DNA from: Apiospora phragmitis
Lineage: Eukaryota; Ascomycota; Sordariomycetes; Amphisphaeriales; Apiosporaceae
DNA length: 64,000 nucleotides
Direction of reading: 5' to 3'
NCBI GenBank assembly: GCA_038363925.1
Contig: JAQQWL010000011.1
Coordinates: 4,588,001-4,652,000, forward strand
Positions 47,567 to 59,853 of the stretch are shown one piece after another. Numbering within the stretch: position 1 is the first letter of the stretch; each line of letters starts with the position of its first letter. The notes beneath the pieces were generated by a model, which was not told the origin of the DNA, ran no database searches, and saw only the letters and a list, made by a program, of their open reading frames with translations. The translations under genes and the position numbers were made by a program.

Positions 47567-47701
47567 CGAGTTCCCGAGCACCGTCGTGCTGCAGCGCCAC
47601 AAGATGGGCATTTCGGTGTTCGTCTACATGATCCTATAGGGCGCTTGCATGCTCGGCGTCGGCTTCTGCCGCACCTTCACCCAGCTCGTCGGCCTGAGGT
47701 A
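47567..47701 (+). pseudogene. Fossil fragment of an MFS transporter
   Basis: One frame reads FEFPSTVVLQRHKMG, then ISVFVYMIL, an amber codon, and GACMLGVGFCRTFTQLVGLR, ending at a GTAAGG donor-like site. The F-E-x-P-S motif, the hydrophobic helix and the closing LVGLR are typical of the second and third transmembrane helices of fungal anion:cation symporter (allantoate/nicotinate-type) MFS proteins. A TAA precedes the fragment and no further transporter exons are seen, so it is a relic. The TAG sits where the helix would continue, and CAG to TAG would be a simple C-to-T change. The family call rests on motif memory only. Confidence 0.35.
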
Positions 47702-47763
47702 AGGAGCTTCGCGCGCAAGACTACACGGATTTCGGGAACCCATAAAGAAGGATGCAACCCCCA

Positions 47764-47774
47764 CCCCCCCCCCC
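47764..47774 (+). repeat. Poly-C tract of 11
   Basis: Eleven consecutive C in non-coding DNA just after the transporter fossil, preceded by a CCACC-type C-rich stretch. Confidence 0.85.
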
Positions 47775-49128
47775 TCCTGAATCGGTGACAAGCAATACTG
47801 ACTACGACATAAAAGTTCCGGAATACGCCCTGAATGGAAATTTGGTTCCCAAGGCTATGTAGTGAGATGCACTGGGTACTAATGAGAAGCCTTCCATGGC
47901 GTGTTGTTGCGGGAAGTAGGACCATGTTCACCACATTCTACCCACGGATCATGGCTCACCTTGTTGCTGTTACCTGGCGGACACCCTCATCCTTCACTAA
48001 TCCAGCTGGTTAACCAACATCACCTGCAAAAATTGAGAATTCAAACACTAGAAAACTAGCAATAGACGATCGTCATGTAGACAAGGTAGAACAGCCGATG
48101 TGCCTGTTCTGGATCAGCCTGTACGTGATATTCTCCTGTGCTCTTCGAGGTGTGAGACAAAATCTCCACCTGGAACTAACCCCGTACTGCCATGTCCCCT
48201 CGTAGAATGGGCAGGTATTACATTGCAAGAAAGCGTTTGATTTGTGTAAGAATCAACCCACCTACTCCGTTTTCGAGGTTGCAAATATGGCACTGTGTCT
48301 CCCTGCCGAGGTCGGTGCCGTGGGATGGGCCCAGCATCGCACCTACACCAGCGCTTTCGTCAAGAGCTGTCCAAGAGAGATTTATACGATGGCACATGTA
48401 GACTTCAAGACAGGGGCTTTAGGCATAGACGCCTTGTGATCGACTTGGTACAAGGCGGTTCAGTTTAAGTGTACTCCATCGAGATGAGGCTGCGTATAAG
48501 GGGCTAAAGAAATAGAAGTTGACAGTAGGCCATCGTGGAGTACGCCAGGAGAGGGGGCTACATTCCTTCTAGGAGCTTCTAGGTTGTCGAAAACTCGGGA
48601 AAAGTCTGGCACCAGCTGATTAGTTCCCTCAGTGCCTGCGAGTTTGGGCGTCATAAGCGCCGCGTCGTCGGTGTCTTCAGCTCCCTAAGGGGCAACAGTC
48701 AGTGGAACAAAAAAAAAGCAACGCTGGACCAACTTCTTGCCATGCATTGCATCCTCTATGGGAAGAATAGTCCGGCCACCTACCCATCTGAGCTGTGGAA
48801 CAGGGAGTCTCCTCAAGTCCAACCTTCTATATGAGAAGGACGATGTGCAGCAACGCCTAGTAGGATGATGTAGGCGTACCGTACGCCGCATTCAACTGGG
48901 TCGACGGACAAGCATCAGTGGTTGCATTCTAAAAAGCAGCGTTGCATCTAGCAGGTTGGTGTGTCGAGCTTTCCTTTGCAGAGTCACTCGCTGTACCTGC
49001 GACTAATACGAGTTCATATGCATGACGAGGACACCAACCTGAGGACTTTATTGTCGTGAGTACATCTTCGAGAAAACATCCACTTGTACCGCCGTTTTCG
49101 GGAGAGGTGTCCGTCTATCAGAGGTAAG

Positions 49129-49150
49129 ACCTAGGATGTGTATCCTAGGT
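49129..49150. repeat. Perfect inverted repeat, 9-bp arms
   Basis: ACCTAGGAT and its reverse complement ATCCTAGGT are separated by GTGT. The element could form a small hairpin or be a dimeric protein-binding site. It is isolated, with no gene close by. Confidence 0.8.
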
Positions 49151-50359
49151 TTCAGCATATGGGAGGTTTTATTCTGTATCTCGACCAACATCTGGAACCA
49201 TGTTGCCATCCACAATTCAGAGTAGTAGTTTGAAATCGGCTAGCGATGCAGCTTCCCATGGTCTCTTTGGTCAGCAATTGCATGTTGATTACACATGTTT
49301 CCCGAGCATCCGCGCGCTTGATGGCGCATCTTAAGGTGCAGTAGCCGAGACATGAACCTTTGATTCAGTCGTACAACCACTTGCCGTTACAGTCTCCCCT
49401 CAGGCAACTCGCAACTTGAAAGAATGGCCAGTGATGGCACTAGAAGTTTACCCAATAGCGACTATGTATTAGCCATGGAGGTGCAGGTTGCGATGCTTCT
49501 GGTCCAGGGACCCCTGAGCCTTCGTACATGAGGGTTGATACCGGAATGCGCCCGGCTAGTAGGAGACATTCAGCTGAGGGATCATGATTGGTCTGAAAGA
49601 TACAACAAGGTATCAACACGTCTGATCAGAATTGATGTCCCTTGCTATTGGCTAGCAAACAACGAGCGGGCCTCAAGATTACCTGTGCACCACCACCTCC
49701 TGCTCAATACGGCCAGTGTTTCGACCCAATGTTCTGGAAACTCCAAGGCATTCCAAGGCGGCATCGTCGTAACATGGCCATAACTTGTCAGTCCTATTGC
49801 AGGCTGAGCCATCGATCTCGTAGCCGGAACCATGATAAAGCGATTCTCTGGTTGCATGCCTTTCCTCCTTGCGGCTGCGGTTGTGCATGATAGGGGAGTT
49901 CCAGACTCCCTTGGAGGCTGCACGATATGATGACCGCGTCTACCTGAAGGATCTGGCGCATGTCAACCGGAAATGACCGCTTACATGGTGCCATGTTGCA
50001 AGCAAGCGATCCAGCGATCAGCGTCATCAGTTTCCCACAAGGGGAATCGCGGAGAGATTTTCTGACCACGACAACGACAACCACATGGCATTCCATGCTT
50101 TGGTGTCAGCCGGCGCCGGGGTGCTTCTCTAAGCGACACTGCCGAAGGGTCGAGAAAGCCACCAACTGCAGAAGCCGGGGTACGATGGCGGCATATGGAG
50201 CAATCATATCAACCACTAAGCGCAGATTAATTGCAGGCTGGAAATTGGAAGGATTCGATGGCATGCAAACCAGCGAATCCGAAGAAGGCTGATGGCGCTT
50301 AAGAACTGAGGGGGTGGGAAGGGAGCAAGCAGGAAGCAAATGGGATTGGGAAGGAGCAA

Positions 50360-50371
50360 GGGGGGGGGGGG
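50360..50371 (+). repeat. Poly-G tract of 12
   Basis: Twelve consecutive G in non-coding DNA. Confidence 0.85.
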
Positions 50372-51700
50372 CTTGCTCGGTTGCATGCGACCAATGGGCA
50401 AAGCAAAATTCTCGAAGTTTTCTCCGACGTGGCATGGGAGGCAGTCAGTCAATGAATGAATGGACATGTTCGTAGGATTCTGCTGACTCGATGGAGATGG
50501 GGCCTCGAGTCCGGGGAGCCGCGCAGGTGTTGGCGCTGAGTATCGGACGTGGGAAGCGGCGGGCGTTGTTTGGCGGAGCAGTCGTCGCCAACGGGAGCGA
50601 TGAACTGCACCGCCTTAAGACACGATCTCTTGTGTCAAGTGGCGCGCGCTCTGGATCTGGGAGGAGGATAGGGAAAATAGGGAAAATAGGCCCAGGCTCC
50701 GAAAATGGGCCCGCACCTGCACCTAATAATAAGAAATATACTAGCAACGAGGAAGCCGGCCAGCCTCTCTCTGGCGGTGCTGTAGACCAATTGCAAACGA
50801 AGCAAAACACCACCCCTTCCTTTCTATTTCTGAGCCGGAGCCGCGCGCTGACTGAAGCAGGACGGGAGTATGGAAACAGATTTGGAAGAAGTTCAAACCT
50901 GAACGTGAAGGCCAAGCTGACGAAAATATGGATAAATGACCGTTATGCCCCGCTGTCAATGAGAATGAAAGTAACCTCGTCCCGTCATCAGCCAGTTGCT
51001 CAAGCTTCACACTCTTACCTCTTTACGTACTTCCCTCATTGGGCCAATAACATCACTTTGTGGCCTCTTGCCCAACCTTGGGCAGTCCTCCCGAACTTGG
51101 TCCATCACCCACGATCCTGGCATCATCCTGTCTCTGCGGCTGAGCCTACTGCATAGATCTTCAGCTGGTCAGCTTATTAGCTAAAGTCCGTGAGACGCCG
51201 ACACAAGTCTTTGCATCGACCGTCGACTTGCCAGCGCCAACTTGTGTAACCTGTGTGTGTGTGCGCGTACACATCACTTCTGCTTGCAGGTAGGTAAGTG
51301 AGAAAGCTGCCGACAAGTCCCATGGCCGACAGCCAATGGCGAAGCAGTGTGGGCATTGGTGCTAGAAATATGCTAAGAATAGCGGTAGCGCCCTCCCTTC
51401 CCCCCTTCAGTGGAGTGCGGGAACGCCAACGAATCAGACAGCGGAATCTGCCAGTGTCTCAGCCGGAATACAGGGACTCCAGATACCTTGCCGGTACCTC
51501 CGTACCCAGTTTACAGGCAGGCGCTTCCCCCCCAAGGCCACAAACCACAGCAAAATACATCCGCCAATCCCTGGAGGCTTTGGTGCTCTTACAGGAACAT
51601 ACGCCAGGGCCCAGCAGCCAATCACTGTCTCCCTCTGGCCTGTGACAGTCGCCCAGCTTCTCTACTTACGTTTTCTGCCCGTTTGTAATATCGCATACCT

Positions 51701-52731
51701 ACTTTGAGAGTAAAATCTTCTCGAGGCTTGGTTTCCTTCATCACCTACCACCGCCTGCTTTTGCTCGAGGTATTAGCCGCTGGAACTGCTCGAGGTATGT
51801 CCAAAGTATCCTGCCTCTTCCTCCAATTTGATATGCATGCACGCTAAAGCATAGTCTCAGCACACATCCCTCCGTCCAGTCATCCGTTGTTTTTGTCGAC
51901 GTCCATCCAGGCTGCTGTTTGTAGCAGAAAAGCCTGCTGCTGCTGCTGCTTTGCAAGAGTCCTACATACTCCCCATCTCTACTTGGCTGTAGTCTACTGC
52001 AGTGCTGCCGCCTTGGTTGCCCAATCACCGGCCCTCTGCCCACACACTCTCTCCAAGGGCCCCTCATCGTCGTTTTCTACGGCTCTTCCTACTTATCCAC
52101 GTATTTCTGACCGGGTCCGTTCTACTGCAAGCAGGCGGGAACTGCTCTCTTGGTGCATCGATATACCAAGTCGGATCGTGGGCAGTACACGTTCTACCCT
52201 TGTCATCGCGACTAAGCTGAGTGGGATCCTCCACCAGGCTTGCTCTTCGGCCCTCGTCCTGGTTCCTAGCCTTACAATCCCGGAAGGTCACCACCCCCAT
52301 ACCTGGGCGCATTCGTCACATCGACGGACTAGCTGTAGCCCTTCCCGTTTGGCGCCCTCGTCTCAGCGTCTCCTAGCCCCAGCTAGCACACGCGCCCCTC
52401 CCTCGCCCCCGGCGCGAGAGGCCAAGCACTTCGGGCCCTCCCAAGGCACAACACGACCGCCTACTGCACCTGCAGTGACCGCGACAAAATTCACATAATA
52501 TAACTCCATAGACTCCTCTTCCCATCTTTCACGCTACTCCCTCCTCTCACAACTGCCGACACAAGTTTCCCTCCCCCACGGTGACTTTGTCAGTGCAGCT
52601 TGTAGGCGTCCCTCCTTGGCTTCCCTTCCGTCCGTCCCTCCTTCCGAGTCATTTACTTGACTTGATCTCTGTGGGTAAACGCAACCCGTTACATCATACC
52701 TAATCTTTACTGTCACCACCACTTTGCCAAC
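51701..52731 (+). promoter_or_regulatory. Pyrimidine-rich promoter/leader of the SP/TP-rich gene
   Basis: The kilobase ahead of the ATG at 52732 is strongly C/T-rich on the coding strand, with many CTCC and TTCC tracts. This is a common look for long 5' leaders of regulated fungal genes. Open frames inside it (for example 51887-52498) are composition-driven and lack domains. Confidence 0.45.
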
Positions 52732-53555
52732 ATGACCGCCAAAATGCCTACGAGCAAACCCAAGCTTGCGCAGTTAAAGACGCCCGTCACGGCGACATTC
52801 CCATCGGAGCTATCTGCCCTATCCGCCAAGACGCCAGTCTCGGCAGTTCCCGACTTCATCAAGGAGGAATATACGAAAACTCCCATCAGTCCGCCTATGG
52901 CCTACATGGACTTCCTCAAGGCCATGTCCGTCACTTCTCCTGTGATCCCCGAAAAAAGACCCGGCAGCTCCAGTGAGGACGACGACGACGAGGCAGAAGA
53001 TACCGTAGCTGTGGATTCCATGCCCTCGACGGCCAGCAGCGAGCAGACGGACTGCTCGTGCAAGTGCGGCAACCACGAATCCCCAGCCAGCAGCCCGTAT
53101 CCAGCCCATCCCATGTCAGCCCCGCCGACTGGTGCTACGTCTTTCCCTAGCTTGCTTGTTCCTCCTTCTCCGGCGTTATCAACTCTGGAATCCCCCATGA
53201 GCGCAACTGCAAGATCGCCATTCAGTGCACGCTCCGCCAGGTCGCCATTCGACTGGGAGGCAGCGCTCAAGTCACGATATGCGCAGGACTCCAAGGCCAC
53301 CAAGCATTCATCAAGCAGTGGGAGGAGCGTACGACATATCCGAGAGGTCGTCACCAGGACAGTTACTTACACGCCGAGGATGAACCCGGCTCCCAAGGGG
53401 AAGAGGAGGAGGACAGAGTGCCCCAAGTCTCTAGCAACATCACAGGCTATTACCAGAGCACAAGCAGCGGCAGCTGGGACAACACCAAAATCGTCAGCAC
53501 CGTCACCACCACTTCTGGGCACAAGGGCAAACTCGGCGTAGCTAAGCGCCATTAA
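52732..53555 (+). CDS. Unknown SP/TP-rich, probably phospho-regulated protein
   Basis: The start MTAKMPTSKPKLAQLKTPVT opens a run of proline-directed sites: LKTPVTATFP, AKTPVSAVP, TKTPISPPM and TSPVIPEK. Further sites follow in SPMSATARSPFSARSARSPF. These would suit CDK or MAP-kinase phosphorylation (inference). Between them are an acidic block (SSSEDDDDEAEDT) and a CSCKCGNH cysteine cluster. The best-looking segment is WEAALKSRYAQDSK followed by RSVRHIREVVTRTVTYTPRM. After the GGGG run at 53397-53400 the original frame gives a low-complexity tail to 53541. With one base added it reads EEEEDRVPQVSSNITGYYQS and ends LGVAKRH at 53555, which looks more natural. No named family is recognised. Confidence 0.6.
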
Positions 53556-56500
53556 TAATACTACGACACTGTCTACACACAAGCCCCAGCGAGCCTCGCC
53601 TACTCTCTTCCGAATTCAACCAAAGTCTTCTTTTCCACTGGGATATCTCTTTTCTTTTGTTTATATTCCGCCGACAAACCTACCTCTATTCTGAGATTGC
53701 TTGAAAAAGCAACCACCAACCCAGTCGCTCCATCCAGGCGACTAACCACCCTCGTTATTCCGCAAAGAGCTAAACGGAAACGAGATGACGGCTTATTTGC
53801 TTTTCCGCTATTACTTGCTGCTCAAGACGCAGCGACATTTAACACGCCCACCCGCGCCCCTAACACGAGGCATGAGCCCTGCAATTACCTGAAACTGGGA
53901 GGGTTCTTGATGATCATTTTATGGCGTTGCTGGCCGGCGTCGTCTTGACACTTGCTTGAAAGAACACACCCTACCTCTGCCTTCACCCCCTGTCTTGCTT
54001 ATACATACGCGACTTCTGTCTCTGTGTGCAAATCCCAGCGCACACCTAGGCAGTCACACAGAGATAGGCTGGAATGACGATACCAATTAGAGTTGGGTAC
54101 TGGGAAACGGATGACAAACTGGCGAAGAAGGAAAGGGATTTGGCGGAAGGCGTTACTACTCTGGTTACTTTGATGCGTTCCAACTTAGAGGGACGGGTCA
54201 ATGACTACGATACGATCTGGGAGGATATCTGCTACGAAATGTCTTTATGCCTTATGTTGTCTTTTTTTTGGATGGAAAGCATTGCTCTTTGGTGGTTTTT
54301 GCTGCAGACCATGTACTTGGTGTACTTCATGTAGCATCGTGATGCAGCCACTCAAGCCCCCACCCCTTCGTCTCTACTGCCTCTACATACCTTACACAAA
54401 ACATCACTACTATTCTTCAATGGCTAGAACATCATTACCAGCCCTGCAAAAATGTTTGTTGTTCATGTTCGCGCACCCTAGCGGTCTGTTTCGTGATTCC
54501 CAGCCCCGGTATTACTTGTTTGTTTATTTGTTTATCTGTATTACACTATGTAACGCGGCCTACGAGTCGACCAAGGGCGTACTGAATTTTTTTCTTGCGT
54601 GTCTGTTTGTGGTCGTGATAGGAGCGGTCGGTCTTGTTGGCCGCCGCGGCCCAGCCTACTCTAAGTACTTACTAACTCGACTTGGCCAGGTTGGGTATAT
54701 TTTCGATTCCCACGCGAGAAAGCAAAGGGGCACGCAGTAAGGGAGACAGGGAGCGAGGGGGGGGAAGCTGGGAACGAAAATCTGCCCCTCCCCTCAAAAT
54801 CGCACCTTGCAGCGAAGCAAGCTCTCTCTACCTGTTCCCGGCTGGAGATCAATTGGGCAAAATACATGAATGACTCCCAAGGAGGGAAGAAGAACCAGGG
54901 GGGTAGCCCACTTTCTGACTAGCTAGGTAGGGACTACATAAGCCGATGGTAGGTTACCGATGTGTATATGTAAACTGCCGTCACAAACCTGCCCGTGACA
55001 GGAAACAGGCAGGCAAGTCACGGCATGCAAAGAGTAGCACCTGCATACTTGACGATGTTTTACTTCTTCTCTCTCTTTTTTTCTTTTCTTTTTACAGCTA
55101 ATGTTGCGATGGTGGTCATATAACGGACGTCGATCTATTATTGATCATCGTTCGAGCGGCCCGAGTGGGAGAAAACCTGACCACCTCCAAGTTGGCACGG
55201 AAGGAAAGAAGAAGAAGGTAAAAAAAGGGTAGAACCCCTCCATCCACCTCAACATTATTTGGCCACTTACTACTTCTCCTCCTCGTGCTCGGCAGTCCAC
55301 CAGATTGGGCGACTGTGTCTAGTATTAATGGGGGTGACCAGCCACCCTACCGATGAAGATGGGTACGCACATGGTCAGCAGCAGTCAGCGGCTTCGCTCA
55401 CTGAACCCGCGGCCGGCCGGCCCCTAATTTGCTTGTTTCCTCGTTGTTCGAATTGGTCTGTCAGATGTCCCGAGATCCTGGGACTTGCATGGGACTTGAA
55501 CCGGACAGGGTACAGGGATCCAGGGCTCCAGGGATTTCTACCAGGATCCCGCTAAACGCCTTTGCATCTGGGCCTGACAGCCAACCAACGGCAATGGGGA
55601 TCCAGGTGTTCTGCATATACCCACTCCCATGGCGCCCTGCCATTGGCTGTCTTGCGGCGCAGTTAAGCGCCCGCGACCTTTGGGGGTAAGGCACACACAG
55701 ATACTGTACGTGAACATACACCACACATCCCTCATCACCCGATTGACCAGCTCGCCTTTTCAGCAGTAGCAGCCAGCACCACCAGCAACTTTGTTGACGA
55801 GGGTCCGTGCTGCGCAGTTGCCGACTGCACTAGCAGCATAAATGCACCGGTATTGGCCCAGATATTGACCTCACCGCCGCCCGCGAAGCAGCGGTCGAGT
55901 GCGGAAGGCCGCTGTAGATGTGGCCATCCACGGGGAACCAGCATCCATAGATGACCGGGAGATATCATATATTATGGATGGAGGGTTTTTTGGCCGTCCC
56001 CATCTACGAAGGTGACTTTCTCCAACAAATGACTTGCGCACGTCGTATCTTGGCCGCACTTGGCTACCACAAGTCATGCAAGACCCAAACATATGTAGAC
56101 ATGTCGTATACGCACTAAAATATTTGTCGCAGAGCCCATTTCTACAGCCGAGGGATGACCATGCCTAGCAGTGTAGTTTGATAGATTGCATCGATCAAAT
56201 AAGGCTTTCAAGGTTGACGAATTATTCTCCGAACGCGCCCTTCCTGATCTGGAAGGCGTACAAGTTCCTTGTAGTTGAAACAAGTTACCCAAATTGAAAC
56301 GCCGAAGCCCTGCATCGCCGGCGCTTCGATGATGTACCCTCTCATGAGGGGGAAATTGCTTACTCGTCGGAACTGCCAAGTCGGTATCCCCTTAATTGCC
56401 AAAGCGCTGCTTTTCGTACAATACTTTCAATAAACGATTGACACGGCCGTGCATACCGTAGCATGGTTAAAGAGACCAATCAGAAGTCACACCGACCACA

Positions 56501-56837
56501 ACAGACGTTTAAAACGTCACTCCGATCGTACTAAAATTGTACCTGGTCTGTACAATACCTACCGATGTGGTGGAAAGCAGCGCGTTGGCAATTAAGGGGA
56601 TGAGAGCCACCGGTACCAGTTCCCTGGCGATACCTGTCAAGTGTTTCAGACGGCTATGCCAGAAGAGGAAGCTGTCTAAAACATCACGCGTAAACACTTG
56701 CTCGTGCACGTGTGACCCTAGTCGTTTCTTTCTGCGCTGTGCCACTGTATCCTTGCCCTCGGCCGTGCCAAGGCTTGCAGACTTACAGCAGTCATCGTTT
56801 GAGTCAGCCAACCAGTTGCTCGCAACATGCCCTCCGC
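53556..56837. other. Intergenic stretch
   Basis: About 3.3 kb between the SP/TP-rich gene and the 3' end of FAN1. Frames here, such as 54201-54740, are low-complexity and probably lie in a 3' untranslated region. No gene seen. Confidence 0.5.
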
Positions 56838-59466
56838 TCAGATCTCTCGGATCTCTTTAGCCATTGCGTTGGTGAGGGCCACCTTCACGCCTGCTCCTGT
56901 CAAGACGTGGATCCATAGCCGTTGCGTGTCACTCAACCGGTCGTTGGCACTCTTCACTTCAGCAAACATGACTTCCTTCTGAGGCGTGCTTCTCCAGAGA
57001 ATCAAGTCGGGGAGACCACCTCCTCTCTGCCCATACTCTTGGGCTATAACTTTGCAGATCGTAGCAAGGGCGGTGCCATCAAAGCAAGTGACCAGCTCCA
57101 AGAGGTCCGGCAATTCGTAATCCCAGTTCAGGCCCACCACGCAGGTCCTGCGCTCCCTCTCTCTCGTGTCAACGTCCTCAACCAACCGTGCCGCCTGGCC
57201 ATTCGCTATCTCGACCAGCCTGTGATTGATTTCAGATGCTCGTGTTGGGTAGAACGAGTCCGTATGCAAATCCAGGGGGCAGGTCTGATAGGCTGTCTGG
57301 AAGACGTTGGGGATGTAGAGGAAGAGGATATCGAAGAACAAGTAGGCAAACAATGTGCGCACGATGCCCCCCTCTGCATGGTAACCTTTCCATCCCTGGT
57401 TCCGGTACCAACTGAGGCACATGGCTTCGACACTGCACTCCCCTCCACCCTCGGCTTCGTCCACCCAGATGGTTTTGGTGCTTGCTGCGCGGCCCTTCTT
57501 CCCTACAACGTCATCCTTCTTGAGTTGGATTCCCTCCACAAAGTGCTCCTCGGGTGTGCTTGAGTCGAACATGGCCAAAGTCGTGCTGTAGGCGCTTGGG
57601 GATCTTGAGCCGTTTCTCTAGCTTAAGTAATCGTTTCTGTAAGTCATAGTGGTACTTGAGATGGCAATCAGGATCCTCTAGAGCTGCCTCGCAAGTTGCT
57701 GCTGCGGTCCGCCTCCAGTGCTTCTTTTGGATTTCTTCGTTCGTGGAAGCCGGATCTCGATCCAGAGCATACATGTAATGTTCCTCCAGTAAGGCTTTTC
57801 GCTGGTGCCAAGAGCCTCGTCTTGCCGGATGAAAGAGCCTTTGTTCCAGCAATTCGGCCAGAAGTGAATGTTCCTTGAGGTGTTCCCTCTGCCGGCCTAG
57901 CACATAAGCGGCTTTGTGTATGATGCGAGTGTAGGGGTGAACTGGCGAAATCGTCGCAAGTATGTACCTTCGCCTGACTCATATACTCTTTCTTCCTTTT
58001 CCTGTTCTTGCGCAAGTAAATGCTTCCATCGCGGGTAGATCTTCTCAAAGAGGTCCAAGATCTTGCGGAAGCCTTCCTCCCCAGCAGGCCCATTGAATTC
58101 TAGCACACTGTCTACAGCGAATTCTGTCCGCATTGCCGTCTCAAACTCCAGTAGATGACCTCTCGAGGTGAATATATTGGTAGATCTACTGACAATGTAG
58201 TGAGGAAAGTTCCGCCGCGCAATCTTCGCAAGAATGATGGCAGTGAGAGACTTTTCTGTCCATAGCGTGGAGCGGTAGAAGACTAAGTGGACTCTTTCGA
58301 ATAGTTTGAAGACAGGCAGAGAGAGTCTGATGCAAGGCCCTGTGATAGCCAAAATCTTGTCAAGAAAATGCTGGTTTCTGTTGGAATCGGTTGGGTTGCC
58401 AGTCCCAGGTGAATCACATTCGGGGGTCCTGTTATCAGGAGAGTCGACAGATCCATGTGTACTGGACCGTCGGAGACCTAGAGACATCAGCCCGGCTTGA
58501 CGGTTACTCATCCTACATATCGATTTCGCGATATCAGATTTGTTTTTCCCCTGAACTTTGGCTTCCTTGGCAAGGCTTTTCAACTCCTCGAGACTTAAAA
58601 GGGACACAGCTTCTTCTACTGTGTCGATATAGTCATCAGAGTTATCGGCAAATGCGAACACGTTTTCCAATTTGTGTTCTTCGTCTACAAATGGAGTTAA
58701 CAAGTTTTCGCGCTCTGACTGAGACCTTGGGGACGCCGCTGGAAGATCACGAGATCGCTGTAAGTCCTGGACAGCACGTTCGGTGTCCGCTATGTCGTCA
58801 TGGTAGCTCAGACGACCTATACGGTACCACGTAGCCGTTTTTCTGAGGAACAGGCGAACGTACCTAGAGTAGGGGAGTGGGTGAGCATATGCGCAGGAAT
58901 AGCGAGTGGCTAGATGACTTACAGATACTGGGCTTCATAGCTCAAGTTAGCCCAGTTGTCAAATAGTGTTTTTTCGTTCTCGTCGAAGAGATGGGCTTCA
59001 TCATCCAAGACAGTACTTAGGGCCAGGTTGAAGGCGTCAACGTATAGGGAGCTCTTCCCTTGACCCACTCTCTCTTGACGAATCTCGAGGTGGTGGAGTC
59101 ATCAGGCTGGTCTCCCTGCGAGGCTCTGAACGTCTCGTACTCCTCGATAGCGTCCTGGTCGACCTTGATCTCTGGAAGTGAACTCTCGATGGCTGTTGGT
59201 CGACCCGACTCCAGCTCCAGCTCCGAGTGGGGGTTGCCATCGTAAACCGAATCTGTGGTGTCCTCTCTCCGGATTGCAGGAGTTAACTTGAACAGGTTCT
59301 GATCGAGGAGGTCCCCGTCAGAGTCCCCGTCCGTATCTAATACCTCCCGCTTTACCCGCTTTGCAGGTCGCTCAGGCTTTGTCTTGTCAGACGGCTGCTC
59401 TGAGGCTGCAGGAAGTCGAAGTCCTGCTGAGTCGGGTTTCGGCTTCCTTGTGACAAACTTATCCAT
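56838..59466 (-). CDS. FAN1: FAN1 structure-specific nuclease with VRR-NUC domain
   Basis: Exon 1 is 59466-58923, intron 58922-58864, exon 2 runs to 56838; about 855 codons. After a disordered, charged N-terminus (MDKFVTRKPKPDSAG) come the FAN1 hallmarks: SSLYVDAFNLALSTVLDDEA, NLSYEAQYL / YVRLFLRKTATWYRIGRL across the intron, RRGSWHQRKALLEEHYMYAL and GWKGYHAEGGIVRTLFAYLF. The C-terminal VRR-NUC has GGGLPDLILW and VMFAEVKSANDRLSDTQRLW, giving the PD...EVK catalytic set. FAN1 cuts flaps and unhooks DNA interstrand crosslinks in the nucleus. No UBZ-type zinc finger is visible, as in other fungal FAN1. Single-base slips near 59053 (missing), 57943 (missing) and 57590 (extra) break the frame; all flanking segments are conserved, so error is likely. 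Confidence 0.88.
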
Positions 59467-59853
59467 TACTAAGGTGAAAGTACGTGTTTTGGACGAAAAC
59501 CATCTTCTTCCCTGCAGTTGACTAGCTCCAGGAAGAAACGGGATCTATCGTCATCTATGTGCACAACAGCTCGCCTGGCTGATAACGCGTTAGTCGAGGG
59601 CAGGAACTCAATGACGCTACTTAAAGTGGACACGAGATGAACACCAGATCCCGTGCTCTTTCGTTAATCCCAGTGTTCAGGTACATACTGATGCCAACTG
59701 CCATCAGCTGAGAGTTGTAGCTATGTCACTGCCCGTATGCTCGTTTGCTCGACGAAGCTCCAAGCGAAGCTTTAAATTATCTATCGCGACGCGCCGCCGA
59801 TCCACAGCCCACCACCCTTCACTGCAGGATTCGTTAATAGCAACAAAAAGACC
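59467..59853. promoter_or_regulatory. Compact divergent promoter region, FAN1 and SDC1
   Basis: 387 bp separate two start codons pointing away from each other, so both promoters must lie here or overlap. No TATA box is evident. Confidence 0.55.

Larger units (their letters stand above)
47775..51700. other. Gene-poor stretch
   Basis: Nearly 4 kb in which no frame shows a domain, signal peptide or plausible splice chain. It includes a perfect inverted repeat at 49129-49150 and a G12 run at 50360-50371. Confidence 0.5.

Noticed and set aside
50491..51156. 221-codon plus-strand open frame
   Set aside because: Low-complexity, composition-driven translation with another long frame on the opposite strand; nothing recognisable.
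51887..52498. 203-codon open frame ahead of the SP/TP-rich gene
   Set aside because: Pyrimidine-rich leader gives Ser/Pro/Thr-rich translation in several frames; no domain.
54201..54740. 179-codon Cys/Tyr/Leu-rich open frame
   Set aside because: Lies downstream of the SP/TP-rich gene in a T-rich stretch; looks like untranslated sequence.
15137..59466. Programmed ribosomal frameshifting as the general explanation for the frame breaks
   Set aside because: The slips go in both directions, lack a common slippery heptamer and hit unrelated housekeeping genes; sequence error fits better.
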